A stretch of 64,000 nt of DNA from Acidovorax carolinensis (GCF_002157145.1 NZ_CP021361.1:2349001-2413000); one strand, 5' to 3'. Shown: positions 19,185-27,750, counted from the stretch's first letter. A program made the numbers and translations. Notes: a model not told the origin generated them from the letters alone.

Positions 19185-19681
19185 CCGGTTGCTGACCAAG
19201 ATGCCGTCGGCATCGGCATAGAGCCAGTCGCCAGGACGCACCCACACGCCCTGGATCTGCACCGCCACATCACGCCGGCCTTCATTGCGCTTTTCGGTAG
19301 GCAGGGGCATCAGGCCCAAGGCGCGAATGCCCACGGCGGCGGCGTGCAGTTCGGCAACATCGCGCACGCAGCCATCCACCACCAAACCCGCCCAGCCGTT
19401 GCGGACAGCGGCGGCGGCCAGATTGCCGCCCACCAGCGCGCGGCGCAGCGAGCCTCCACCATCCACCACGAGCACGCGGCCCAGACCGGGGAATCCACCG
19501 CGGCCTTGACCAGGGTGTTGTCCTCAAAGCACTTCACCGTTGCCACGGCGCCGGCAAAGGCGGCCACGCCACCGTAGCTCTGGAATACGGGCGGCAGCAC
19601 ACGAAATGTGCCGCTGTCATCGCCCTTGTGCACATCGCAGAAATCGCAGGTGCTGAAGGCCGTGGAAGAAGGGGCTGTCAT
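19170..19681 (-). pseudogene. rraA: RraA-family protein, one-base frameshift
   Basis: Read with one inserted base, this gives a normal protein of about 170 residues of the RraA / 4-hydroxy-4-methyl-2-oxoglutarate aldolase fold: MTAPSSTAFSTCDFCD through [14 protein letters not shown], then [19 protein letters not shown] to VSNRSLLV. RraA proteins inhibit RNase E or act as aldolases. The frame breaks at 19486-19490, where one G is missing from a G run on the coding strand. The start ATG at 19681 has GAAAGG upstream. No other lesion is seen, so this may be a sequencing error rather than a dead gene. Confidence 0.85.
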
Positions 19682-19959
19682 GGTTGGGAAACCTTTCACG
19701 CGGGAAGTTGAATGGAAAAAAAGGGTGGCCGCCTGGGCGTCGGCGCATTGTCTCGCAGCGCGGGAAAACCCCCGATTGCGCGGCAATGCACCTCTTTCAT
19801 GACCCACGGCCGCGCCCAGAGTGCGCTACAGCAACATATCGAGGGAAAAAAAGCCCCGGCTCGCTTGGAAAGGTGTTTTTTTCCCAGTAGCATCACCGTG
19901 CCAGTGGGAAAGTCTCGATTTCGCTGGTGAAAATTTACTTCCAACAAGGACAACCCAAC

Positions 19960-20292
19960 ATGGCAACTGCAAAAAAAGCTCCGGCAAAAGCCGCTCCCGC
20001 AGCCAAGGCGCCCGCCACCAAGGCCGCCGCGCCCGCCAAGAAGCGCACCCCCAATGCCGCCTTCATGAAGGCGCTCACGCCCAGCCCCGCGCTGGCCGCC
20101 GTGGTGGGCTCGGCACCGCTGCCGCGCACGGAGATCATCAGCAAGCTGTGGGTCTACATCAAGGCCCACAACCTGCAGGATGCCGCCAACAAGCGCAACA
20201 TCAATGCAGACGCCAAGCTCAAGGAGCTGTTCGGCAAGCCGCAAGTGTCGATGTTCGAACTGGCCGGCCTGATTGGCAAGCACGTCAAGTAA
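19960..20292 (+). CDS. SWIB/MDM2-domain protein
   Basis: A 110-residue protein with a lysine/alanine/proline-rich N-terminal tail (MATAKKAPAKAAPAAKAPAT), reminiscent of histone-H1-like bacterial tails, and a C-terminal SWIB domain (about 40-108, MKALTPSPALAAVVGSAPLP through FELAGLIGKHVK). The SWIB fold is common in beta-proteobacteria and Chlamydia; its role is probably chromosomal or DNA-associated but unproven. The ATG at 19960 is chosen because AACAAGGACAACC precedes it. A strong terminator follows. Confidence 0.9.
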   Translation: MATAKKAPAKAAPAAKAPATKAAAPAKKRTPNAAFMKALTPSPALAAVVGSAPLPRTEIISKLWVYIKAHNLQDAANKRNINADAKLKELFGKPQVSMFELAGLIGKHVK

Positions 20293-20317
20293 GCAGCCCT
20301 TTCCTGTCTGTCTCAAG

Positions 20318-20342
20318 AAAACCGGCCTTGCCGGTTTTTTTT
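20318..20342 (+). terminator. Intrinsic terminator after the SWIB gene
   Basis: AAACCGGC and GCCGGTTT form a stem with a CTT loop, followed by eight T residues. Confidence 0.9.
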
Positions 20343-20383
20343 CGTCTGGAAGACCGAAAACTGTGGCACCTCAACATCAATGC

Positions 20384-20404
20384 AAATGAGAATGACCCGC
20401 ATTT
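20384..20404. promoter_or_regulatory. Probable Fur box ahead of the siderophore receptor
   Basis: AATGAGAATGACCCGCATT resembles the Fur consensus of AATGA/T-type half sites and lies about 100 bases before the receptor start. It fits iron-repressed transcription of the receptor and piuC. Confidence 0.7.
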
Positions 20405-20505
20405 GAGGTAACATAAAGCTGCACGACGACGCACAGCCATGTTGATCTAGCCATTGCCTCTCGCCTGCTCTTGGCGCCCCCGCGCGCCACCTGCATATCC
20501 ATTCA

Positions 20506-22773
20506 ATGACGGAGGCCTCCTTGGCAAAATCACGCGCTCAGCATCGCAGCACCTCGCTGCGTTCACCCTCTATCCCCGCTTCCACCACGCCGGCCCCTGC
20601 GCTCGGCGTATCGTCGGACAAGACGCTGCTGCCCCTGGGCGCACTGATGCTGGTCGCGTCCATGGGCGCCATGGCACAGACCAGCACCCCGGAAACAACC
20701 TTGTCGACCGTGACCGTGAATGAAGCGGCCGAAGTCCAGGGCAAGGACACACTGCTGCTCAAGAAAACCACCGTCGGCAAGGGCAAGCAGGACATCAAGG
20801 ACATCCCGCAGTCCGTCACGGTGTTCACCGAAAAGCTGATGACCGACCGCAACCAGGACGACTTCCGCGAGGTGCTGCGCACCACAGCGGGCGTGACCTT
20901 CCTGGCAGGCGAAACCGGCGAAGAAGACGTGCGCCTGCGCGGCTTCTCGCTGGGCCAGGCCGGCGACATCTATATCGACGGCATGAAGGACGCGCCGCTG
21001 ATCGAGCGCGACACCTTCAACAACGACCGCGTGGAAGTGCTCAAGGGCTCGGCCTCCATGCTCTTTGGCAAGGGATCGACGGGCGGCGTGGTCAACCAGG
21101 TAAACAAATATCCCCTGCTGATCGACCAGCATGAAGCGGCCTACACCTTTGGCACCGGCAAATACCACCGCGCCACGGGCGACTTCAACTTCGTGACGGG
21201 CGAAAACGCAGCGTTTCGCCTGAATGCGATGGTGCAGGAAGCCGACAACTACGGCGCCAAGCAGGACAAGCGCGGCATTGCGCCCACGCTTGCCTGGGGC
21301 ATCGGCACGCGCGACGAGTTCTCCATCGGGCTGTATTACCTCGAGTCCAAGGGCCGCCCGATCTACAACCACCCCTGGCGCCTCTCGGCCGATGGCAAGA
21401 TCAACACGCCCCTGCCCGCCCGGAATTTCTATGGCCTGGAAAGCGACTACAACAACACGTCGTCGCAGCACGTCACGCTGGGCCACATCCACCGCTTTGA
21501 CGACGGCGGCGAACTCAACACCCGCCTGCGCTATGGCTCCTACGAGCGCAACATGCTGGCCAGCACGATCGGCTTCCAGAACAGCGCCATCACCCTGGGC
21601 CAGATCAACGACAGCACGGTGCTGACCCGTGGCTCCAAGGGCCGCATCGGCGAAAGCGATGTGCTGCAGGTGCAAAGCGACTACAGCAACACCTTCAACT
21701 GGGGCGGCAGGAAGCATGCAGTGCTGACCGGCGTGGACTATTACGACGACGACGCCAAGCGCAACCAGAACTACGCCAACACCACCACCCGTCCCACCAC
21801 CACGGTGGGCACGCCCAACGACGGCGCCTGGGTGGCCGACGGCCGTGCGCCGGTGCAGTGGAACACGTTCACGTCGCGCAACCTGGGCCTGTACTTCCAG
21901 GACACGGTCTCGCTGACCGACACGCTCAAGCTCGTCGGCGGCCTGCGCTACGACAACTTCCGCGCCGCCTACCACAACGCCACGGGCAGCCTGAGCAACT
22001 CCCGCTCCGACAGCCTGTTCAGCCCCCGCGTGGGGATGATCTTCCAGCCTGACGAGCTGACCTCGTACTACATGTCGTACGGTACTTCGTACAACACCTC
22101 GGGCGACACCTACCAATTCGGCAACCCCGGTGCCACCACGGCGCGCGCGTCCAACACGCCGCCCGAAAAGAGCCGCAACATCGAGATCGGCAGCAAGTTC
22201 GAGCTCTTCGAGCGCCGTGCCTTGCTGGGCGTGGCCGCTTTCTACAGCGAGAAGTACAACGAGCGCAACACCGACCCCGACACCGCGGCCGCACAAGAAT
22301 TGCTGTCCGGCAAGCGCCACGCCACCGGCATGGAATTCAACCTGGCCGGACGCATCACGCCGAAATGGGAAGTGTTCTTCAACCACACCTGGATTCCTGA
22401 GGCCAAGATCGACCGCAGCAACGTGGCACTGGCAGCCAACGGCGGCGGCGCGCAGGTACAGGGCGACCGCCCCGGTCTCACGCCCAGGCACAGCGGCAGC
22501 GTGTGGAGCACCTACGCCGTCACGTCCAGCGTTCGCTTCGGCGCAGGCCTGACCTACCGTGGCAAGCAAAACCCGGAGGGATCGCGCGCGGTATATGCCA
22601 GCGGTTTCAGCACCATCGATGCCATGGTCGAATACGCACTGGATGAGAAGACCGCACTCAAGCTGAACGTGAGCAACCTGACGGATCGCGTGGTTGCCGA
22701 CTCGCTGTACCGGGGCTTCTACACCCCTGGCGCACCCCGCTCGGTGCAGGTGACCCTGAAGACCCGCTTCTAA
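20506..22773 (+). CDS. TonB-dependent siderophore receptor (Fiu/PiuA type)
   Basis: Outer-membrane receptor of 755 residues for ferric siderophores. A long N-terminal extension ends in a signal peptide (LLPLGALMLVASMGAMAQ) with probable cleavage after AMA. A plug domain follows (about 85-190, with IPQSVTVFTEKLM and RVEVLKGSASMLFGKGSTGG) and then the beta-barrel, ending in the aromatic VQVTLKTRF. The gene pair with piuC downstream points to the Fiu/PiuA class, which takes up catecholate and monomeric catechol complexes. Energy would come from the TonB-ExbB-ExbD set 2.5 kb downstream. The ATG lacks a clear ribosome site, so the exact start is uncertain. Confidence 0.92.
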   Translation: MTEASLAKSRAQHRSTSLRSPSIPASTTPAPALGVSSDKTLLPLGALMLVASMGAMAQTSTPETTLSTVTVNEAAEVQGKDTLLLKKTTVGKGKQDIKDIPQSVTVFTEKLMTDRNQDDFREVLRTTAGVTFLAGETGEEDVRLRGFSLGQAGDIYIDGMKDAPLIERDTFNNDRVEVLKGSASMLFGKGSTGGVVNQVNKYPLLIDQHEAAYTFGTGKYHRATGDFNFVTGENAAFRLNAMVQEADNYGAKQDKRGIAPTLAWGIGTRDEFSIGLYYLESKGRPIYNHPWRLSADGKINTPLPARNFYGLESDYNNTSSQHVTLGHIHRFDDGGELNTRLRYGSYERNMLASTIGFQNSAITLGQINDSTVLTRGSKGRIGESDVLQVQSDYSNTFNWGGRKHAVLTGVDYYDDDAKRNQNYANTTTRPTTTVGTPNDGAWVADGRAPVQWNTFTSRNLGLYFQDTVSLTDTLKLVGGLRYDNFRAAYHNATGSLSNSRSDSLFSPRVGMIFQPDELTSYYMSYGTSYNTSGDTYQFGNPGATTARASNTPPEKSRNIEIGSKFELFERRALLGVAAFYSEKYNERNTDPDTAAAQELLSGKRHATGMEFNLAGRITPKWEVFFNHTWIPEAKIDRSNVALAANGGGAQVQGDRPGLTPRHSGSVWSTYAVTSSVRFGAGLTYRGKQNPEGSRAVYASGFSTIDAMVEYALDEKTALKLNVSNLTDRVVADSLYRGFYTPGAPRSVQVTLKTRF

Positions 22774-22823
22774 CCCTAAGAACGTGTTCACGATCTCCCA
22801 GAGGCCCTGCGGGGCCTGACACC

Positions 22824-23513
22824 ATGTTTCTGCACATCAAAGACGTTCTGACACCTGAAGAAATCACCTTCTTCCGGCAAGCCCTCGGGGCGCAAGCACC
22901 GTGGATTGAGGGAGCGCGCAGCGCCGGCGGCCAGGCCATTCACCAGAAGAACAACCTGCAGCTGGCGCAAGGCAGCGAGCTGTCGGCTCAGTTGCAGGCC
23001 ATGGTGAAGGCGGCGCTGCACCGCAACGCCCTCTTCTTCTCGGCGGCGTTGCCGCGCCGCATCTACAACCCGCTGTTCAACAACTACGGCGATGGCGCCA
23101 ACTTCTATGGCAACCATGTCGACAGCGCCGTCATGCACTCGAAGGCAGACAACTGCTGGGTGCGCAGCGACCTGTCGTGCACGCTGTTCCTGACGCCGCC
23201 CGAGGACTACGACGGCGGCGAGCTGGTGATCACCGAAGCCCTCGGCGAAAAGCGCATCAAGCTGCCTGCGGGCGACATGATCCTGTACCCCAGCAGCACG
23301 GTGCACCAGGTGTCGCCCGTCACGCGCGGGCACCGCATCAGCAGCTTTTTCTGGGTGGAAAGCATGGTGCGGGGGCTGGAACAGCGCCAGCTGCTGTTCG
23401 ACATGGACATGTCGCTGCTCAAGCTGCGCCAGGCCCATGGCGAAAAAGAACCCTCGGTCATCGCGCTCTCGGGCACTTACCACAACCTTCTGCGCATGTG
23501 GGCCGATGTATGA
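22824..23513 (+). CDS. piuC: PKHD-type Fe(II)/2-oxoglutarate-dependent hydroxylase, PiuC type
   Basis: A 229-residue non-heme iron dioxygenase. The iron triad is visible as H98-V-D100 (FYGNHVDSAVM) and H161 (SSTVHQV), with R171 (GHRISSFFW) as the likely 2-oxoglutarate salt bridge. Length is normal for PiuC/YbiX. PiuC genes characteristically follow Fiu/PiuA-type receptors, as here (50-base gap), but the substrate is unknown. Probably cotranscribed with the receptor under Fur control. Confidence 0.92.
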   Translation: MFLHIKDVLTPEEITFFRQALGAQAPWIEGARSAGGQAIHQKNNLQLAQGSELSAQLQAMVKAALHRNALFFSAALPRRIYNPLFNNYGDGANFYGNHVDSAVMHSKADNCWVRSDLSCTLFLTPPEDYDGGELVITEALGEKRIKLPAGDMILYPSSTVHQVSPVTRGHRISSFFWVESMVRGLEQRQLLFDMDMSLLKLRQAHGEKEPSVIALSGTYHNLLRMWADV

Positions 23514-23594
23514 CGCAGCATCATCGAGGCGGTAGCGCACCAGCGGCCTGACCCGATGGCACGCCCACCAGAAATTGCTCACTCGCTTTTCAAT

Positions 23595-23629
23595 AGCACC
23601 TCGCGCTTGCCGAACAAGCGCCAGGTGCT
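23595..23629. repeat. Palindromic repeat between piuC and the oxidase gene
   Basis: AGCACCTCGCGCTTG (23595-23609) and CAAGCGCCAGGTGCT (23615-23629) form a 15-bp hairpin with one mismatch and a five-base loop. The GCGCTTG/CAAGCGC core matches the dispersed family. Confidence 0.75.
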
Positions 23630-23641
23630 GTTTTCGTTTGT

Positions 23642-24781
23642 ATGAACCACATTCCTGCACGACACCAGCTTTCTCCCGGCATCGTCAACCTGGCAGACCA
23701 CGAACTGCAGGCGCGGCAGCATCTGGACGACAACGCCTGGGCCTACTTCAGCGGCGGCGCCGCCGACGAGATCACCCTGCGCGCCAACCGCAGCGCCTGG
23801 GACACACTGCCCCTGTGGCCGCGGGTGCTGCGGCCGCTGGCGGGTGGCCATACCCGGGTCAGCCTGCTGGGCCGCACCCTGGCACACCCCATCCTGCTGG
23901 CGCCCATCGCGTTCCAGCGCCTCGCCCATCCGGACGGCGAGCTGGCGATGGCCTACGCGGCAGCGGCGCTGGGCGCGGGCGTGGTGCTCAGTACCCAGGC
24001 CAGTGTGTCGCTGGAGTCCGTTGCGCAAGCCGTGCTGCCCGACCCCGGGCGCGGCCCGCTGTGGTTTCAGCTTTACCTGCAGAACGACCGGGGCTTCACC
24101 CAGGCGCTGGTGCAGCGTGCCGAAGCCGCCGGCTACGAAGCCCTGGTGCTCACGGTGGACGCACCATCGAGCGGTGTGCGCGACCGCGAACGCCGCGCGG
24201 GCTTTCGGCTGCCACCCGGTGTGAGCCCGGTCAACCTCGCGGGCTTGCAGGCAACGCCCTCGCCGCCATTGCGCCCCGGCCAAAGTGCGCTGTTTGACGG
24301 CCTGCTGCACCACGCCCCCACCTGGGACGACATTGCCTGGCTGCAGTCCATCACCCGCCTGCCCGTGCTGCTCAAGGGTGTGCTGCATCCGGCCGATGCG
24401 CGCCAGGCGGTGGCGGCGGGCGCGGCGGGCCTGATCGTTTCCAACCATGGCGGGCGCACGCTGGACACGGCGCCCGCCACTGCCAGCGCCCTGCCGCGGG
24501 TCGTGCAGGCCGTGGGCGGCGCGCTGCCGGTGCTGGTGGATGGCGGCATCCGGCGCGGCACCGATGTGCTCAAGGCCATGGCGCTGGGCGCGTCCGCCGT
24601 GCTGGTGGGTCGCCCTGCGGTGTGGGGCCTGGCCCATGCCGGTGCCGCTGGCGTGGCCCATGTTCTGCGCCTGTTACGCGACGAGCTGGAAAATGCCATG
24701 GCCCTGACCGGTTGCGCCACGCTGGCGGATGCATCACCAGCGTTGCTGGATGCAGACTTCACCGCCGACCGCAGAAGCTGA
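23642..24781 (+). CDS. FMN-dependent alpha-hydroxy-acid oxidase/dehydrogenase
   Basis: A 379-residue TIM-barrel flavoprotein of the glycolate oxidase / lactate oxidase / lactate dehydrogenase family. The active-site sequence SNHGGRTLD near 268-276 contains the catalytic histidine and substrate-binding arginine. LLKGVL near 245 carries the FMN lysine, and LVDGGIRRGTDVLKAMALGA the phosphate-binding loop. It has no membrane anchor, so it may be a soluble oxidase. The substrate (lactate, glycolate, mandelate or other) cannot be told. Its position between two Fur-box-controlled groups is unusual and raises the question of iron regulation. Confidence 0.87.
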   Translation: MNHIPARHQLSPGIVNLADHELQARQHLDDNAWAYFSGGAADEITLRANRSAWDTLPLWPRVLRPLAGGHTRVSLLGRTLAHPILLAPIAFQRLAHPDGELAMAYAAAALGAGVVLSTQASVSLESVAQAVLPDPGRGPLWFQLYLQNDRGFTQALVQRAEAAGYEALVLTVDAPSSGVRDRERRAGFRLPPGVSPVNLAGLQATPSPPLRPGQSALFDGLLHHAPTWDDIAWLQSITRLPVLLKGVLHPADARQAVAAGAAGLIVSNHGGRTLDTAPATASALPRVVQAVGGALPVLVDGGIRRGTDVLKAMALGASAVLVGRPAVWGLAHAGAAGVAHVLRLLRDELENAMALTGCATLADASPALLDADFTADRRS

Positions 24782-24819
24782 AAAAAACATTCTCCTTCCC
24801 GGCAGGAATGATTTATTGC

Positions 24820-24840
24820 AAATGCGATGGATTCGCATTT
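24820..24840. promoter_or_regulatory. Probable Fur box ahead of bfd
   Basis: AATGCGATGGATTCGCATT is a near-perfect palindrome with 8-bp arms (AAATGCGA / TCGCATTT), 44 bases before the bfd start. It matches Fur-box size and AT-rich ends. Confidence 0.75.
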
Positions 24841-24883
24841 ATAATCAGCCCATCAACAACAGCCAGCCAAACTGCCTGCCGCC

Positions 24884-25156
24884 ATGATCGTCTGTGTTTG
24901 CCGCCGAATTTCCGACCGTGAAATTGCCCGCCATGCGCGTGCAGGAATGAGTTTCGACGAGATCCAGTTCGAGCTGGGCGTGGCCACCCAATGCGGATGC
25001 TGCGAAAGCTGCGCCCGCGACGTGGTGGCGCAATGCAGCGCAACCAGCACGGTGGCCGCCCTGCACAATGAGGTCGCGGCGCAACCGGTCCAGCTTGCCA
25101 ACTCCATTTTGGAAAGCAAGTCATGGAACTCCTCTCTACACTCGCGGGCAGCCTGA
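24884..25156 (+). CDS. bfd: Bacterioferritin-associated ferredoxin
   Basis: A [2Fe-2S] ferredoxin that reduces stored ferric iron in bacterioferritin so that it can be mobilised. The 90 residues carry the Bfd cluster pattern: C4-x-C6 near the start ([10 protein letters not shown]) and C40-E-S-C43 (CGCCESC). The C-terminal 25 residues are less conserved and overlap another small frame at 25123. Iron-repressed expression is expected from the Fur-like site upstream. No bacterioferritin gene lies in the window. Confidence 0.92.
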   Translation: MIVCVCRRISDREIARHARAGMSFDEIQFELGVATQCGCCESCARDVVAQCSATSTVAALHNEVAAQPVQLANSILESKSWNSSLHSRAA

Positions 25157-25197
25157 TCTTCGTGGCCGGTTCGGCCTGGTGGATCTTTCGCAAGTAA
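25123..25197 (+). CDS. 24-residue single-span membrane peptide overlapping bfd
   Basis: ATG at 25123 opens a frame encoding [10 protein letters not shown]...SAWWIFRK and ending TAA at 25197. A GGAAAG ribosome site lies six bases upstream. The peptide is one hydrophobic segment with a positively charged C-terminal end, the look of a genuine small membrane protein. It starts inside the 3' end of bfd in another frame and precedes tonB. I do not recognise a family; the call rests on start signals and composition. Confidence 0.55.
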   Translation: MELLSTLAGSLIFVAGSAWWIFRK

Positions 25198-25213
25198 TCT
25201 GAATACTTTTAGG

Positions 25214-25250
25214 CGATAGCGCTTATGCAGAAAGCGCTGGCAGCTATCAT
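25214..25250. repeat. Palindromic repeat ahead of tonB
   Basis: AGCGCTT (25218-25224) and AAGCGCT (25232-25238), followed by GGCAGCTATC, are a clear member of the dispersed family. It lies within 50 bases of the tonB start. Confidence 0.8.
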
Positions 25251-25256
25251 TTTTAT

Positions 25257-25955
25257 ATGTCCCAACGAGATCGTTTTGCCTCCTCGGGCGGCGTAAGCCG
25301 CAATGCCGTGATCGTAGGTTCGGTGGTGATGCTGCATGTGGCGGGCCTGTGGGCGCTGCAGTCGGGCCTGCTGCGCCGGGCGGTGGAAGTGATCGTGCCC
25401 GCCGAACTGCTGAGCGAATACATCACGCCGCCCGCACCCAAGGTGGCACCGCCGGCACCACCTGCCCCGCCGCCACCGCCGAAAACAGCCCCCAAGGTCC
25501 AGGCTCCGCGCCCGGCTCCCAGGCCCATGGCCATTGCCGACCCCACACCAGCCCCGAATGCCCCGGTCGGCGTGACCGCACCCCAGCCGCCAGCGCCCCC
25601 CATCGAGGCACCGGTGGCGCCGGTGGCACCGCCGGCACCGCCAGCGCCCCCAGCACCGCCCGCCCCGCCCCGCATCGAGATGCCGTCCAGCGATGCCGCC
25701 TACCTCAACAACCCCAAACCCGCCTACCCAGCCATCAGCAAACGCATGGGTGAACAGGGCAAGGTGGTGCTGCGCGTGCTGATCGGCACCGACGGCCTGC
25801 CGCAGAAGGTGGAAATCAACAAATCCAGCGGCTACGACCGCCTGGACCGCCAGGCCCAGGAGGCTGTGATGCGCTGGCGCTTCGTGCCGGGCAAGCGCAA
25901 TGGCGTACCCGAGACCATGTGGAATCTGGTGCCGATCAATTTTGTTCTCGAATAA
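25257..25955 (+). CDS. tonB: Energy transducer TonB
   Basis: Couples the proton-motive force from ExbB-ExbD to outer-membrane receptors. The 232 residues show a short cytoplasmic start, a membrane segment (about 18-36), a long periplasmic proline-rich spacer (about 55-145, many APP repeats) and a TonB C-terminal domain from about 155 (YLNNPKPAYPAISKRMGEQG, ending in NLVPINFVLE). It is followed 25 bases later by exbB. Confidence 0.95.
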   Translation: MSQRDRFASSGGVSRNAVIVGSVVMLHVAGLWALQSGLLRRAVEVIVPAELLSEYITPPAPKVAPPAPPAPPPPPKTAPKVQAPRPAPRPMAIADPTPAPNAPVGVTAPQPPAPPIEAPVAPVAPPAPPAPPAPPAPPRIEMPSSDAAYLNNPKPAYPAISKRMGEQGKVVLRVLIGTDGLPQKVEINKSSGYDRLDRQAQEAVMRWRFVPGKRNGVPETMWNLVPINFVLE

Positions 25956-25980
25956 CCAAATCACCGTTTAGGGAGTTTTC

Positions 25981-26697
25981 ATGGAATCGCAATTCGGCAT
26001 CGCCAACGTCTGGACACAGGGTGACTTTGTCACCCGCGCCGTCGCCATCCTGCTGCTGGCCATGTCGCTGGCCTCGTGGATCGTCATCCTCATCAAGGCG
26101 CTGGACATCATCAAGTTCAAGAAGCACGCCCGCACGGCACAGGACTTCTGGCACAGCGAAGACTTCGCCGCCGCCCTGACCAAGCTGGGCAACGACCCCA
26201 CCAACCCTTTCCGCCACCTGGCGCTGGAAGGCCGCGAAGCCACGGCCCACCACCGCAAAACCAAGGCGCACCTGCACGACACCCTTGACGTGAGCGACTG
26301 GGTCACGCGCTGCCTGCGCAACTGCATTGACGAGTTCACGGCGCGCATCCAGTCGGGCCTGGCCATCCTGGCGTCGGTAGGCTCCACGGCGCCGTTCATC
26401 GGCCTTTTTGGCACCGTGTGGGGCATCTATCACGCACTGCTGGCCATCGGCACCTCGGGCCAGTCCACCATCGACAAGGTGGCCGGCCCCATCGGCGAAG
26501 CGCTCATCATGACGGCGCTGGGCCTGGCGGTGGCCATCCCCGCCGTGCTGGGCTACAACGCACTGGTGCGTGGCAACAAGTCCATCCTGAATGGCCTGAA
26601 CAGTTTTGCCCACGACCTGCACGCCTACTTTGTCACCGGGGCCCGCGTGAACGCTGGCGAACCCGGCAAGGTGCTGCCCATGAAGAAAGGCAACTAA
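25981..26697 (+). CDS. exbB: Biopolymer transport protein ExbB
   Basis: Inner-membrane MotA/TolQ/ExbB proton channel subunit of 238 residues, with three membrane segments (about 18-38, 125-150, 170-195). The conserved stretch GLFGTVWGIYHALLAI precedes the third span. It sits between tonB and exbD with only three bases to exbD, so the three genes form one transcription unit supplying energy to the siderophore receptor. Confidence 0.95.
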   Translation: MESQFGIANVWTQGDFVTRAVAILLLAMSLASWIVILIKALDIIKFKKHARTAQDFWHSEDFAAALTKLGNDPTNPFRHLALEGREATAHHRKTKAHLHDTLDVSDWVTRCLRNCIDEFTARIQSGLAILASVGSTAPFIGLFGTVWGIYHALLAIGTSGQSTIDKVAGPIGEALIMTALGLAVAIPAVLGYNALVRGNKSILNGLNSFAHDLHAYFVTGARVNAGEPGKVLPMKKGN

Positions 26698-26700
26698 GCC

Positions 26701-27111
26701 ATGGCATTCGGAACCCAAGACGATGCCGATGAGGTGATGAACGAGATCAACATGACCCCGCTGGTGGACGTCATGCTCGTGCTGCTCATCATCTTCATCA
26801 TCACCGTGCCGGTGATGAAGCACTCGGTAAACGTGGACCTGCCGCGCGCCACCAACCAGCCCGAGCTCATCAAGCCCGAAACCGTGCGCCTGTCAGTGGC
26901 CGCCGACGGCAAGTATTTCTGGAACGGCGCGCCGGTTGCCGACGAAGAACTCGTCTCCCTCCTGCAGGCCGAAGCGGCCAAAACGCCCCAACCCGACCTG
27001 CACATCCGGGGCGACAAGGAGGTGCGCTACGAGCGCGTGGCCCAGGCCATGGCAGCGGCACAGCGTGCGGGCGTGCGCAAGATCGGCTTTGTCACCGAGC
27101 CGCCGCAGTAA
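26701..27111 (+). CDS. exbD: Biopolymer transport protein ExbD
   Basis: A 136-residue partner of ExbB: cytoplasmic start, a single membrane helix (about 20-40) with the essential aspartate D23 in MTPLVDVMLVLL, and a periplasmic domain. Normal length. It ends the tonB-exbB-exbD unit. Confidence 0.95.
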   Translation: MAFGTQDDADEVMNEINMTPLVDVMLVLLIIFIITVPVMKHSVNVDLPRATNQPELIKPETVRLSVAADGKYFWNGAPVADEELVSLLQAEAAKTPQPDLHIRGDKEVRYERVAQAMAAAQRAGVRKIGFVTEPPQ

Positions 27112-27253
27112 CCCAACTGCCACGGGGCAGCGGCGCCCCACGGACTTATCGAGCGCTTGAAGGCGGGGCACCAGATTGCGCCCACGTTCCGCATCTGTGC
27201 GATATGGCGCCCGCCCCAAGCCCCATTTTTTATCGTTCGTCAGAAAAAATCAC

Positions 27254-27282
27254 TTGACTTGTAATTGCGAATCGTTATCATT
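27254..27282 (+). promoter_or_regulatory. hemP promoter overlapped by a Fur-like site
   Basis: TTGACT (27254-27259) and TATCAT (27276-27281) with a 16-bp spacer form a good sigma-70 promoter. ATTGCGAATCGTTATCATT (27264-27282) overlaps the spacer and -10 and resembles a Fur box, so iron repression by promoter occlusion is likely. Confidence 0.75.
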
Positions 27283-27315
27283 AGCAAACAAAATCGCAAT
27301 GCACCTGGACCCCTC

Positions 27316-27543
27316 ATGCAAGCCACTTTGACCATCGCTTCTCCCCTGTGCTCCGCCGCCTCCGGTCTGACGGTATCCCCATCAGCAACGCCCGGCCCAC
27401 ACACGGCTGATGCCACTTGCGCTGCCGCTGCGGTGGACAGCAGCACGCTTTTGCAGGGACAGAAAGCCGTGGCCATTCGCCACAACGGATCGGTGTACCG
27501 CTTGCAAGCCACCAAGCTGGGCAAGCTGATCCTGACCAAATAA
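27316..27543 (+). CDS. hemP: Hemin uptake protein HemP
   Basis: A 75-residue protein whose C-terminal half (LLQGQKAVAIRHNGSVYRLQ...LGKLILTK) is the HemP domain. In Burkholderia HemP/HmuP is reported to activate the heme receptor gene together with iron control. Here the start at 27316 is chosen over an upstream in-frame ATG at 27265, because the latter lies inside the promoter. No heme receptor or hmuSTUV genes follow, so the gene is an orphan in this window. Confidence 0.88.
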   Translation: MQATLTIASPLCSAASGLTVSPSATPGPHTADATCAAAAVDSSTLLQGQKAVAIRHNGSVYRLQATKLGKLILTK

Positions 27544-27614
27544 ACGGGGCGCCAGCAAGCGCGGTCGCCCGCGCCACACAGCTGCTGGCGTCACTTCAGA
27601 GTTTCATCGTGGGG

Positions 27615-27654
27615 AGACTCCCGGGCTTGTCTCAAGCCCGAAAGGGTCTTTTTT
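27615..27654 (+). terminator. Intrinsic terminator after hemP
   Basis: CGGGCTTG (27622-27629) pairs with CAAGCCCG (27633-27640), extended by AGAC/GTCT, and is followed by a run of T residues. Confidence 0.8.
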
Positions 27655-27721
27655 GCCAGCCAACGGGCTTGCCCGCGTAGCCAGGTTTTTTTTCCCCACG
27701 CTCCTGCATGCCTCGCAGCAC

Positions 27722-27750
27722 AAAAAAACCGGTCCACGGACCGGTTTTTT
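27722..27750. terminator. Bidirectional intrinsic terminator
   Basis: ACCGGTC / GACCGGT with a four-base loop is flanked by A7 and T6, so it can stop transcription from both sides: after hemP on the plus strand and after the GlcG-like gene on the minus strand. Confidence 0.85.

Noticed and set aside
20563..22791. 742-codon minus-strand open frame opposite the TonB-dependent receptor
   Set aside because: Shadow of the receptor gene, with no start signals or family features.
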